Part shown: piece by piece, positions 25,684 through 34,276 of the stretch
How positions within the stretch are numbered: position 1 is the stretch's first letter
Layout: each line of letters opens with the position of its first letter
Assembly (NCBI GenBank): GCA_030431525.1
Contig: JAUIJC010000019.1
Coordinates: 32,313 to 96,312, forward strand
Reading direction: 5' to 3'
DNA: 64,000 bases
From: Bacteroidia bacterium
Lineage (GTDB): Bacteria; Bacteroidota; Bacteroidia; Cytophagales; JAAEPT01
Position numbers and translations under genes: made by a program
Notes under the pieces: model-generated
Databases searched by the model: none
Seen by the model: only the letters and a program-made list of their open reading frames with translations
Told to the model about the DNA's origin: nothing

Positions 25684-28600
25684 GCGTGATATCGGAGCCA
25701 TCCAATCCAGGCTTCCCACGCTTCAGGGCTCTGTCCTCGTACACCATCATCGCCTCATAGATGACACTCTGGATGCGGGTGCGTACGTCCATTGAAATGA
25801 GCTTCCTATTGCTGGTATCCGGATAAATGCGGTTTGACAAGAAGATGAAGACCAAATCATAATCTGGATCAGCCCAAACGCAAGTGCCCGTAAAACCAGT
25901 GTGACCAAAGGTATTCGGCGACACATACTTACTTGTAGGCCCTCTGCCATCCAACTGAGGTTTGTCCCAACCCAATCCACGACGGTTATCCGTGTATTGT
26001 TTTGCAGAGAAAAGACTTACCGTTCCTGGGTTGAAAAAACGCATGCCGCCGTATTCTCCATCCTGCATATTCATCTGCATCAGCTTGGCCAAATCATTGG
26101 CCGTACCGAACAAGCCCGCATGCCCTGCAACACCACCAACCATAGCTGCACCTTGGTCATGAACCGTTCCCCACACCAAATGACTACGGAACAATTCATC
26201 ATTTTCCGTAGGGACAATTCTTGTTCTCGGGAATTGATTCAATGGGTTGTAAGTCAAATGCGTTGCCCCTAATGGACGATAGAAGTTTTGCGCCAAAAAC
26301 TCATCCATCGGCTGATTGACTTTACTGTCCACCACCTTTTTCATGATAAACAATCCGAGGTCACTGTAGCGATAAGGGTAGCGTTTCTGGCGGCGACGCT
26401 TACGCATCAAATCCGACTCAATCGTCCATTTCCACAAGGAATCCTCCATGGAAGTCAAGGCATAAAACCTGCCGTCGAAGGAATTACAGAACAAGTTATC
26501 GTCTTGGCTGTCACAATAGTATTCTTCACTCAAACCCGATCGGTCTTCAGTCACCGTGTATCGCCAAAAAGGAATGAAGGAAATCAACCCCGATTGGTGG
26601 GTCAAAATGTCCCGCACACGCAACCTTTCTTTGTTTGTCCCCTTGAGCTCCGGCAAATAGTTTGAGGCATAGCCATTCAAATTCAGCCCTCCCCAATCGT
26701 ACAAAAACATCAGGGCTTGGGTCGTCGCCGCCACTTTCGTGACAGAAGCCAAATCGTAAATGGTGAAGTTGTTTACCCGTTGCTTATTCTCATAGGTGTA
26801 ATGACCAAACGACTTTTCATAAACCACTGAGCCGTTACGCGCCACCAACACCTGACAGCCTGGGGTAGCCTCACTCTGGATGGCTTCCATCACGATGGAA
26901 TCAATGTAAGCCAGCGTTCGGCTGTCCATGTGCTGATTCTCTGGCAAACTATAGCCCAAACGCATCAAGCTTTCCGTCTTGAATCCGGTCCCCGCTTTTA
27001 GATTTTCAGATGCCGTAATTGGCAAAACACCATCAGCACCAATGCCCCCAAAAATCACTTGCGGAGCCAAACGGCGCGTAAGGTTATTGTCCTCATAAGC
27101 ACAAACAAGATTGTCCATCTTGTCGAAATATTTCAGGCTGTACGGGCTTCCAAACACCACCAATACCACCTTAGTCTGCTCATTAAGACGCTTAATGAAA
27201 TTGCGGGCCAAGCGGCTAATGCCAAACTCCTTTGAGGCGTACTTGCTCAAATCATGGAGACCAATCACGACCACCTTCTTGCCTTTCACCTGTTCAAACA
27301 CCTCATCATAGGCCGTAACACTCTGCTCCGTGGACTTGACGCTGAAGTGATCAAAACTGGTGTAGTGTGAAAGGGTCTGTTGGAAATGGTTTCCTTTGAA
27401 AGCACCAATGGACACCGAGGCAAATGTATTTGTATCCAATACTCTCACCGGAAGGAAATCCCCTTTGTTTTTCGCCACAGTCATCGCCTTCTCATAGAGC
27501 TTCAACTGCAAGGCCTGAGCCTCTGGGGCATTCAAATCCTCAACAAGATTTTCTGTTTCGATGTATTGAGTCTTCGAGAGGCCACACCAATACTTAGCGT
27601 AGAGCAATTTCCGCACACGCTCATCGATTGTCTTCTGGGTGATTTTCCCTTTTTTAAGGGCCTTTTCAATGCCCCTAATGGCTTTTGGCACATCCGTCGG
27701 GAACAACAAGACATCATTTCCCGCCAACAAGGCTTGCACCTCACCCTCGCCGGGCTTATTGTGTTTGGCTACTCCCTGCATGTTCATCGCATCGGTAAAA
27801 GCTAAGCCTGTATAACCCATTTCTTCACGTAGCAAGTCAGTGACGACTGCTGGCGAAAGTGTAGTTGGACGATTCTTGGTATCGTCATAAGCAGGAATGT
27901 GAATATGCGCGACCATCACGCTTTTCACACCAATGCTGTCCTTGAACAACTCTCGGAAAGGATACAATTCAACATCACTTAGGCGATCTCTATCGTGCGT
28001 AATGACTGGCAAATCAAGATGGGAATCTGTGTCGGTATCGCCGTGTCCCGGAAAGTGCTTGGCACAGGCCATCACATGATGATCTTGCATGCCCAAGGTA
28101 TAGGCGCTGCCCTTCTGGGCCACCTTTACCTTGTCTTCACCAAAAGAGCGAATGTTAATGACAGGGTTGGCAGGATTGACATTCACGTCCACCACTGGCG
28201 CAAAATTGACATGAATGCCCAAACGCTTGCAGTGGTCAGCCACCGCTTCGCCCATTCTGTAAATGTATTTGTCATCTTGGATAGCGCCCAAAGTCATCTG
28301 CTTCGGGAAATCCATGGTGCTGTCCAAACGCATTCCTAAGCCCCATTCGGCATCCATTCCAATCATCAAAGGCACCTTGGATTTGGCTTGATAACGATTA
28401 GTCAGCTTAGCCTCACGCATTGGGCCACCTTGGAAAAAAATGAGTCCACCAACACCGTATTCCGTAATTAGTTGGTCGATTTCTTGGTAATGCGTCTCGT
28501 CGCGGTTGGAATAGGCCGCCACCATAAATAACTGCCCAATACGCTCCTGCGGGCTTAATGTAGCGAATACGCTGTCCACCCATTGCTTGGCATCAGCTCC

Positions 28601-28693
28601 TTCGGCGACTTCTTCGACACGCTCATTGGTGGTGAAACCAAGAAACACCAAAGGAAACAACAGTAAAAACGGCAGGTATTTTTTATGAAGCAT
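25673..28693 (-). CDS. Fusion of GH3 beta-N-acetylglucosaminidase and serine beta-lactamase/DD-peptidase-type domain
   Basis: A 1006-residue exported protein. Signal peptide or anchor at 1-20 (YLPFLLLFPLVFLGF). Residues ~40-380 are GH3 NagZ-like: KHFPGHGDTDTDSH (212-225, with the Asp-x-His dyad D223/H225) and FTDAMNM with the nucleophile Asp301. A GH3 C-terminal-type sandwich follows to ~590. Residues ~610-985 are a class C beta-lactamase/AmpH-like domain: SVTK (S-x-x-K), YSD and HTG motifs all present. NagZ-type enzymes release GlcNAc from muropeptides and the second domain could cut or bind peptide stems, so the fusion would process peptidoglycan in the periplasm; this domain pair is known in Bacteroidota. 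Substrate is inference. Confidence 0.92.
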   Translation of the reverse strand: MLHKKYLPFLLLFPLVFLGFTTNERVEEVAEGADAKQWVDSVFATLSPQERIGQLFMVAAYSNRDETHYQEIDQLITEYGVGGLIFFQGGPMREAKLTNRYQAKSKVPLMIGMDAEWGLGMRLDSTMDFPKQMTLGAIQDDKYIYRMGEAVADHCKRLGIHVNFAPVVDVNVNPANPVINIRSFGEDKVKVAQKGSAYTLGMQDHHVMACAKHFPGHGDTDTDSHLDLPVITHDRDRLSDVELYPFRELFKDSIGVKSVMVAHIHIPAYDDTKNRPTTLSPAVVTDLLREEMGYTGLAFTDAMNMQGVAKHNKPGEGEVQALLAGNDVLLFPTDVPKAIRGIEKALKKGKITQKTIDERVRKLLYAKYWCGLSKTQYIETENLVEDLNAPEAQALQLKLYEKAMTVAKNKGDFLPVRVLDTNTFASVSIGAFKGNHFQQTLSHYTSFDHFSVKSTEQSVTAYDEVFEQVKGKKVVVIGLHDLSKYASKEFGISRLARNFIKRLNEQTKVVLVVFGSPYSLKYFDKMDNLVCAYEDNNLTRRLAPQVIFGGIGADGVLPITASENLKAGTGFKTESLMRLGYSLPENQHMDSRTLAYIDSIVMEAIQSEATPGCQVLVARNGSVVYEKSFGHYTYENKQRVNNFTIYDLASVTKVAATTQALMFLYDWGGLNLNGYASNYLPELKGTNKERLRVRDILTHQSGLISFIPFWRYTVTEDRSGLSEEYYCDSQDDNLFCNSFDGRFYALTSMEDSLWKWTIESDLMRKRRRQKRYPYRYSDLGLFIMKKVVDSKVNQPMDEFLAQNFYRPLGATHLTYNPLNQFPRTRIVPTENDELFRSHLVWGTVHDQGAAMVGGVAGHAGLFGTANDLAKLMQMNMQDGEYGGMRFFNPGTVSLFSAKQYTDNRRGLGWDKPQLDGRGPTSKYVSPNTFGHTGFTGTCVWADPDYDLVFIFLSNRIYPDTSNRKLISMDVRTRIQSVIYEAMMVYEDRALKRGKPGLDGSDITLSE

Positions 28694-29330
28694 TGAAATA
28701 TGATATGACTGATTTGCCCCTAATTCTTTTGTGACGTGTCCCTACGCCAATGGCCTAAATGAACGGCAAATAATTGGCCACAAGGGCTAAGCAAAAGAAA
28801 AACAATAAGCAGACCCAGTCGTCTTGTTCTTTTGCCCGCTGTTCGTGGCAAGTTGATTTGCGATAGCTGCGGCTATCCCTGCATCAACTTGCCACAAACA
28901 ACGAACAAAATAACTGTGCCTTAGTGGGCCAGTTTATTATTTCACTTTCGCTAAAGATTGAACTCAAAAACAATATTCCTCTGAATACTGGATTGTTGAA
29001 CCGATGAATGACCAAAACCTTCTTCCCAGATGAAAGGCCTAATTGGTGAAAGCTCAAAAATGGCGTATTTTTACAAGGATAGTGAACTACTTTCTCAACT
29101 TTTCTTCAAGGCGTTTTGTTCCTGAAAACATTCAGGGAAACACTTTGGAGGCATGAATTAGAGGGTAAGGAAGAACGAAGTGAGAGCTAAACGTTAAGAA
29201 TATGCACCGTGCTATTCCTAACAACTGGATTCCAAACCAGACTCATAGCTCAAATTCTTATTTCTTGTCGCTCATAATTACTCCGCCTGAAAAAAAACCT
29301 TGACAGAAAAATCTTGAAAGATTCCTAACC
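28694..29330. other. Gene-free region upstream of the mutL cluster
   Basis: About 637 bp with no credible gene on either strand. It contains the strong palindrome at 28841-28906 and further short inverted repeats (GCAAAAGAA against TTCTTTTGC at ~28791 and ~28826). Promoters for the GH3 gene (left) and the mutL cluster (right) must lie here, but I cannot point to them with confidence. Confidence 0.5.
28841..28906. repeat. Large palindrome with GTGGCAAGTTGAT arms
   Basis: Arms GTGGCAAGTTGAT (28845-28857) and ATCAACTTGCCAC (28883-28895) pair perfectly; an inner hairpin GATAGC-TGCG-GCTATC (28862-28877) and outer GTTCG/CGAAC pairs extend it. It has the layered hairpin structure of a dispersed repetitive element; no second copy is in this window. 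Confidence 0.65.
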
Positions 29331-29672
29331 ATGAAACGGTTTCCCTCCATAGTACGGCTTCCCAAACAAAAGCGTTTCCAATATCCCGCGAGATATTATG
29401 ACGAAAACAGGGAGCGCTTTGAGGAACTCCACCGCAGGGCGGAGGCTCATCAAAGCACGGAGCAGGAGGATACCGAAAACCGTTTCAGAGGCGCCTTTAA
29501 AGCCCCAAGACCTTCGTCGTCTAACTCCAGAATCGCATTAATCTTTCTCATTGGTTTTATCCTTTTGGGTAGTTTCTGGTTATGGCTTAATACAGGTATG
29601 ATTGGCATCGTTTTACCCGGCATCATTCCCCTGTATTTCATTACAAGGCACCTTTTTAATAACAACCGATGA
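29331..29672 (+). CDS. Uncharacterised small membrane protein upstream of mutL
   Basis: A 113-residue protein. The N-terminal ~65 residues are hydrophilic and basic (MKRFPSIVRLPKQKRFQYPA, DENRERFEELHRRAE), the C-terminal part carries two closely spaced transmembrane helices (IALIFLIGFILLGSFWLWL and GIVLPGIIPLYFITRHLF). The gene is 9 bp from mutL, so they are cotranscribed. Similar small proteins precede mutL in related genomes as far as I recall, but the function is unknown. Confidence 0.65.
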   Translation: MKRFPSIVRLPKQKRFQYPARYYDENRERFEELHRRAEAHQSTEQEDTENRFRGAFKAPRPSSSNSRIALIFLIGFILLGSFWLWLNTGMIGIVLPGIIPLYFITRHLFNNNR

Positions 29673-29681
29673 CCTATTCAT

Positions 29682-31583
29682 ATGGCTGACATCATCAACC
29701 TTCTTCCTGATTCCATTGCCAACCAAATCGCCGCCGGCGAGGTGGTTCAACGTCCGGCATCCGCAGTCAAAGAAATGTTGGAGAACGCCATTGATGCGGG
29801 TTCCACGAATATCCAGCTCATCATTAAGGATGCCGGCAAAAGCCTCATCCAGATTATTGATAACGGCAAGGGTATGTCGGAAACGGATGCCCGCATGTGC
29901 TTTGAGCGCCACGCCACTTCCAAAATCCACCAAACCGAAGACCTGTTTAACATTCACACCTTCGGTTTTCGGGGTGAGGCCATGGCCTCCATCGCCTCGG
30001 TAGCACAGGTGGAGATGAAAACCAAACAGGCGGAGGAAGAATTGGGTACCCTCATCCGCATCGAGGGCGGTGAGCTGAAGGTCAGTGAGCCTGCTGCCAG
30101 CCCAGAGGGAACTTCTATTTCTGTAAAAAACCTGTTTTTCAATGTTCCTGCTCGCCGCAACTTCCTGAAGTCAAAGGCGGTGGAGAACAGACATATTATT
30201 GAAGAATTTCAACGCATCGCCTTGGCGCACCCAGACATTCACTTTTCCTTGGTGCAAGACGAGTCAGAAACCTATAACCTGCCTCCGGCAAAACTCAGCC
30301 AGCGGGTAGTCAGCATTTTCGGGAAAAGCTATAAACAAAACCTTGCGCGTTGTGAGGAGGAAACCGATGTGGTCAGCATTAGCGGCTACATTGGAAAGCC
30401 ACAGGCTGCCAAGAAAACCCGTGGTGAGCAGTTCTTTTTTGTGAACAACCGCTTCATCAAAAGCTCCTACCTCAATCACGCACTTTCAACGGCCTACGAA
30501 GGCCTTTTGGCTGATGGCACCCACCCGTTCTACGTCCTCTTCCTGAACATCGACCCCGAGCGCATCGACGTCAATGTTCACCCGACCAAAACGGAAATCA
30601 AATTCGAGGATGAGCGCACCATTTACGCCATCTTGAAGGCCGCCGTAAAGCAAGCCTTGGGCATTCACAACATTGCCCCTTCCTTGGACTTTGACCAAGA
30701 CATTAACTTCGGTATTCCTTCTGGATTCGACAGCGGAGCATCATCCGATAACAACAGCAGTGGTGGCTTCTCCGAAAACACCGGCAAAAAGCCGAATTGG
30801 GAAACCATCTTCGAAGGCTTTGAAGAAGAACGCCACGGTGGCTGGGAGGATGAGGCCATGGACTTGGGACAGAGCCTTGCAAAATTCGACAGCCTTGAGG
30901 AGGACGTCGAACCACATCAGGAAGAGATGTTCACTGTGGAGAGCGCTGCCAACGACAGCACGATGCGTGTGGAAAGCGCCATCAACCAGTCCCAATCCGT
31001 AGAACGAAAAGGACCGCGCGAGGCTTTCTTGGTGAACAATCGCTATATCGCCACCTCCACAAAAACGGGATTGCTTTTGGTGGATAAAAAGGCCGCCCAC
31101 GAGCGCATCCTCTTTGAGCGTTATCTGGACAGCTCAACCGCACGGGATGCCTGCCAACAGTTGCTCTTCCCACAGGTAGTAGAACTCAATCCTGCCGACA
31201 GTGCCCTGTTGAGCTCCATCGAGGCGGACATCAAAGGCTTGGGCTTCATGTTCGATATCAACGACAATGGGCTGTTGACCATTCACGGCGCACCTGCTGA
31301 TGTGGATTTGGGTACCGAACAGGAAACCTTCGAGGAGTTATTGGAGGAATTCAAAAACAGCGGAGACATTTCCGAAGAAGGAAGAAAGGAACAACTGGCC
31401 CGCACCTTGGCCAAACGCTCTTTGGCGCATCGTTCCGAGAACCCGATGACCTCCGAAGAGATGCGCAGCTTGATTGACAAGCTCTTTGCCTGCCATCAAC
31501 CGAACTACACCCCAGACGGCACTCCAACCTTTATGCTTCTTGATTCTGAGGATATTGGAAGCTTGTTTGAGGCGGGGCTGTAA
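29682..31583 (+). CDS. mutL: DNA mismatch repair protein MutL
   Basis: A 633-residue protein linking MutS mismatch recognition to strand removal. The GHKL ATPase is intact: IAAGEVVQRPASAVKEMLEN (with the catalytic Glu), DNGKGM, RHATSKI and TFGFRGEA within the first ~105 residues. The transducer domain covers ~210-330 (FFFVNNRFIK, RIDVNVHPTKTEIKF), then a ~90-residue acidic linker, then the C-terminal dimerisation domain from ~440. The endonuclease metal motif DQHAxxERxxxE appears as DKKAAHERILFE, so the Glu residues are kept but the first Gln-His pair is not. Followed by two rhomboid genes with short gaps. Confidence 0.96.
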   Translation: MADIINLLPDSIANQIAAGEVVQRPASAVKEMLENAIDAGSTNIQLIIKDAGKSLIQIIDNGKGMSETDARMCFERHATSKIHQTEDLFNIHTFGFRGEAMASIASVAQVEMKTKQAEEELGTLIRIEGGELKVSEPAASPEGTSISVKNLFFNVPARRNFLKSKAVENRHIIEEFQRIALAHPDIHFSLVQDESETYNLPPAKLSQRVVSIFGKSYKQNLARCEEETDVVSISGYIGKPQAAKKTRGEQFFFVNNRFIKSSYLNHALSTAYEGLLADGTHPFYVLFLNIDPERIDVNVHPTKTEIKFEDERTIYAILKAAVKQALGIHNIAPSLDFDQDINFGIPSGFDSGASSDNNSSGGFSENTGKKPNWETIFEGFEEERHGGWEDEAMDLGQSLAKFDSLEEDVEPHQEEMFTVESAANDSTMRVESAINQSQSVERKGPREAFLVNNRYIATSTKTGLLLVDKKAAHERILFERYLDSSTARDACQQLLFPQVVELNPADSALLSSIEADIKGLGFMFDINDNGLLTIHGAPADVDLGTEQETFEELLEEFKNSGDISEEGRKEQLARTLAKRSLAHRSENPMTSEEMRSLIDKLFACHQPNYTPDGTPTFMLLDSEDIGSLFEAGL

Positions 31584-31625
31584 CTTTCCGACAATTACGA
31601 TTTAATCGAATAAGACCTTTAATTA

Positions 31626-32282
31626 ATGTTTGGACAACTCACCCCCGTAGTTAAAAACCTGCTCTTAATTCTTCTGGGCATTTTTATTCTTCAGTCCGTT
31701 TCCCCGATGGTGGAAGTCTACGGGAAGCTTTATGATTTTCGGTCGGACTATTTCAAGCCCTTCCAGATTTTCACCCACATGTTCATGCACGGAGACCTTG
31801 GTCACCTGTTCAGCAATGGACTCCCACTTTTCTTTTTGGGCCCAATGTTGGAGCGCACCATGGGTGAAAAGCGTTTCTTACTTCTCTTTTTGATTTGTGG
31901 AGTCGGTGCTGGAGCATTATTTGACTTGGCGCAATTCATTACCATTTCCGACCAAGACATCCATTCCTTGGACCAAATTATCAGGCAATACCTTCAGGCA
32001 GGAGAAACACGCGTTGGTGGTATGCTGGGAGCATCAGGAGCGGTATTCGGTGTATTGATGGCGGCCGCCATGTATTTCCCAAATGCACAAATCATCATCT
32101 TCCCTATTCCCATTCCAATCAAGATCAAATACTTCGTACTGGTCTATGGACTGATTGAATTTTACTCAGTATATAAGCCACACGAGGGAGACAATGTCGC
32201 CCACTTAGCGCACTTGGCAGGTTTGGCGATTGCGTTCGTACTCATTAAATTCTGGAATAAGCGAGGTTATAACGGATACTAA
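31626..32282 (+). CDS. Rhomboid-family intramembrane serine protease (first of two)
   Basis: A 218-residue protein with six predicted transmembrane helices. The TM2 motif HLFSN (His60, Asn64), the catalytic Ser137 in GASGAVFG and the catalytic His196 in HLAHLAGLAIAF are all present, so it should be active. A long loop between helices 3 and 4 (residues ~105-130) is larger than usual. Rhomboids cut transmembrane segments of client proteins in the inner membrane. It is 42 bp downstream of mutL and 48 bp upstream of a second rhomboid gene. Confidence 0.9.
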   Translation: MFGQLTPVVKNLLLILLGIFILQSVSPMVEVYGKLYDFRSDYFKPFQIFTHMFMHGDLGHLFSNGLPLFFLGPMLERTMGEKRFLLLFLICGVGAGALFDLAQFITISDQDIHSLDQIIRQYLQAGETRVGGMLGASGAVFGVLMAAAMYFPNAQIIIFPIPIPIKIKYFVLVYGLIEFYSVYKPHEGDNVAHLAHLAGLAIAFVLIKFWNKRGYNGY

Positions 32283-32330
32283 ACTGGGAGTGATAAACTC
32301 TACCCTTTTACCAACGGACTTCGTATAAAC

Positions 32331-33191
32331 ATGCCTATGAACAGCATTTTAGATGACTTCAAGGGAGCTTTCCAAAAACCCAACAATGGTTTGATCCAGA
32401 TTATCCTGATCAACTTGGTGGTGTTTGTGGTACTTTTTCTGGCTTCAATTTTTCCTGAAGGGCAGGCGCTTATCGGCAAACAGCTTAAACTCTCCTCATC
32501 TTGGACAGGCTTGTTATTAAGACCTTGGACATTGCTCACCTATGCATTTACGCATTATTCCATAATGCACATATTGGGCAATTTATTGGGGTTATACTGG
32601 TTTGGCCGCATTATCGAAGACCTATTAGGAAACAGTAAGCTAATTGGTCTTTATTTCTGGGGCGCCATAGCTGGTGCACTTGCTTATCTAGCTACCCTCC
32701 AAATTTTCCCTGGCTCACCAGGTTTAATTGGGGCCTCAGCAAGTGTCTTTGCAATTGTAGTAGGAGCAGCCACTTACTTCCCAAATAATGAAATTCGATT
32801 GATGTTTATCGGTCGTGTTAAAATCATATGGATTGCGGCCATCTACTTATTAATTTCTATTGTAGGGGTTCTTGGCAACAAGAACTTTGGAGGAAACATG
32901 GCCCACCTTGGTGGTGCCTTGGCCGGTTACATTTTCATTGTTCTTTTGAAAAATGGCTATGATGGCGCTCGACCAATTATGGCTACCCTCGATTTCTTTG
33001 GCAGACTCTTCAAAAGGAAGCCAAAAATCAAGGTTTCCTATAAACGTAATGGCTCATCCAGACAGGCTGGTGCAGCTACCGCCTCTCAGGAGGAGATTGA
33101 TCGCATCCTTGACAAGATTAGCCACTCAGGATATGAAAGCTTAAGCAAGGACGAGAAGCAGAAGCTTTTTCACGCGAGCAAGAATAAATAA
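32331..33191 (+). CDS. Rhomboid-family intramembrane serine protease (second of two)
   Basis: A 286-residue protein with six transmembrane helices and a basic cytoplasmic tail of ~75 residues. The motifs are HILGN (His80, Asn84), GASASVFA (Ser136 as the likely nucleophile) and MAHLGGALAGY (His192). The extra C-terminal tail (RLFKRKPKIKVSYKRNGSSR, then a Glu-rich EEIDRILDKISHSGYESLSK segment) is typical of Bacteroidota rhomboids placed after mutL. Either of two ATGs (32331 or 32337) could start it. The two proteases are only moderately alike, so they are not a recent duplication. Confidence 0.9.
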   Translation: MPMNSILDDFKGAFQKPNNGLIQIILINLVVFVVLFLASIFPEGQALIGKQLKLSSSWTGLLLRPWTLLTYAFTHYSIMHILGNLLGLYWFGRIIEDLLGNSKLIGLYFWGAIAGALAYLATLQIFPGSPGLIGASASVFAIVVGAATYFPNNEIRLMFIGRVKIIWIAAIYLLISIVGVLGNKNFGGNMAHLGGALAGYIFIVLLKNGYDGARPIMATLDFFGRLFKRKPKIKVSYKRNGSSRQAGAATASQEEIDRILDKISHSGYESLSKDEKQKLFHASKNK

Positions 33192-33193
33192 GC

Positions 33194-33269
33194 AGACATT
33201 AGAGTTTAGACATTAGAATTAAGCTTCCTCAAAGACCCTACAGGAGCTAATGTCTAAACTCTAATGTCT
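33194..33269. repeat. Perfect 22-bp inverted repeat of AGACATTA units
   Basis: Arms 33194-33215 and 33248-33269 are exact inverted copies with a 32-nt loop. Within each arm AGACATTA occurs twice, separated by GAGTTT. It directly follows the rhomboid stop codon and precedes the enoyl-CoA hydratase, so it could end the mutL operon, though no T-run follows. Related TTAGAC-type sequence lies at 51421-51481. Confidence 0.8.
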
Positions 33270-33295
33270 AACATCTCTCTACCCCCTATTTTTTT

Positions 33296-34069
33296 ATGAA
33301 CAACCTACTGCTCTCCACCGAAAACCACATTGCGACGATCACCATCAATCGTCCCAAAAAGTTAAATGCCTTGAACTTCGAAACCTTGATGGAATTGAAG
33401 CAGGCTTTTGAACAAATGAGCGCTGACGATGAGGTCCGAGGCGTCATCATCACAGGAGCTGGCGACAAAAGCTTTGTGGCTGGTGCAGACATCAGTGAGC
33501 TGGCTGGACTTTCTGTGGAACAGAGCAGAGCAAAATCACAGGAGATTCACGAGCTGTTCTTCACCATTGAGAATTTCCACAAGCCCGTGATTGCAGCTGT
33601 CAACGGTTTTGCATTAGGTGGAGGTTGTGAATTAGCCATGGCATGCCATATGAGAGTGGCCTCTGAAAATGCCAAATTCGGACAGCCGGAGGTCAACTTG
33701 GGCATTATCCCCGGCTATGGCGGCACCCAACGCCTTCCTAAATTGGTGGGAAAAGGCAAGGCCATCGAGCTGATGATTACCGGAGATATGGTGGATGCCG
33801 AAGAAGCATTAGACTTGGGATTGGTTAACCACGTGGTGGCAAGGGTGGATTTGATGGAAAAGTGTAAGGAAATATTAGCCAAGGCTGCCCAAAAAGGACC
33901 AATCGCTGTAGCAAATACCATCAAGGCGACAAACGCCTGTCACGACCACACAAAAAAGGGCTATGAACTTGAAGCCCAACTTTTCTCTGCCTGTACCCAC
34001 ACCGAAGACTTCAAAGAGGGAACTCAGGCATTTTTGGAGAAAAGGCCAGCGAAGTTTAAAGGGAGATAA
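33296..34069 (+). CDS. Enoyl-CoA hydratase/crotonase family protein
   Basis: A 257-residue cytoplasmic enzyme that hydrates trans-2-enoyl-CoA to 3-hydroxyacyl-CoA. The oxyanion-hole segments KSFVAGADISEL and NGFALGGGCELAMACH are clear, and both catalytic glutamates are present: one in GGGCELA and one in FGQPEVNLGIIPGYGGTQRL (split across residues ~130-150). Length is the family norm, with no fused dehydrogenase domain. It is separated from the rhomboid gene by the large inverted repeat and ends facing repeat A4; probably monocistronic. It may serve fatty-acid or amino-acid degradation. Confidence 0.92.
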   Translation: MNNLLLSTENHIATITINRPKKLNALNFETLMELKQAFEQMSADDEVRGVIITGAGDKSFVAGADISELAGLSVEQSRAKSQEIHELFFTIENFHKPVIAAVNGFALGGGCELAMACHMRVASENAKFGQPEVNLGIIPGYGGTQRLPKLVGKGKAIELMITGDMVDAEEALDLGLVNHVVARVDLMEKCKEILAKAAQKGPIAVANTIKATNACHDHTKKGYELEAQLFSACTHTEDFKEGTQAFLEKRPAKFKGR

Positions 34070-34120
34070 AAGGAAGCTTTCTCTTCTCGATGATTTTTAG
34101 AGGCGATTTTCTTTTACTAA

Positions 34121-34222
34121 GCAAAGGACTGAAGTCCTTTGCTATGGAGAAACGCCCTTACAGGGCTATACAGTGGTAGCCCTGTAAGGGCGTTTCTCCA
34201 TAGCGATGGATGCAATCCATCG
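34121..34222. repeat. Three-hairpin dispersed repeat, copy A4 (complete)
   Basis: Hairpin 1 (34121-34142, core CAAAGGACTGAAGTCCTTTG); long stem with 26-nt perfect arms at 34143-34168 and 34177-34202 around an 8-nt loop; hairpin 3 CGATGGATGCAATCCATCG (34204-34222). It lies between convergent genes. Confidence 0.88.
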
Positions 34223-34276
34223 ACTAGATAAAAACACCAACCGTCTTGTGTTTTGATATTTGCATCCTATCTCCAA

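Noticed and set aside
34121..34222. Clustered hairpins as a CRISPR array or tRNA-like element
   Set aside because: The units are palindromes of different sequence with no equal spacers, and no tRNA fold or CCA-type end is present.
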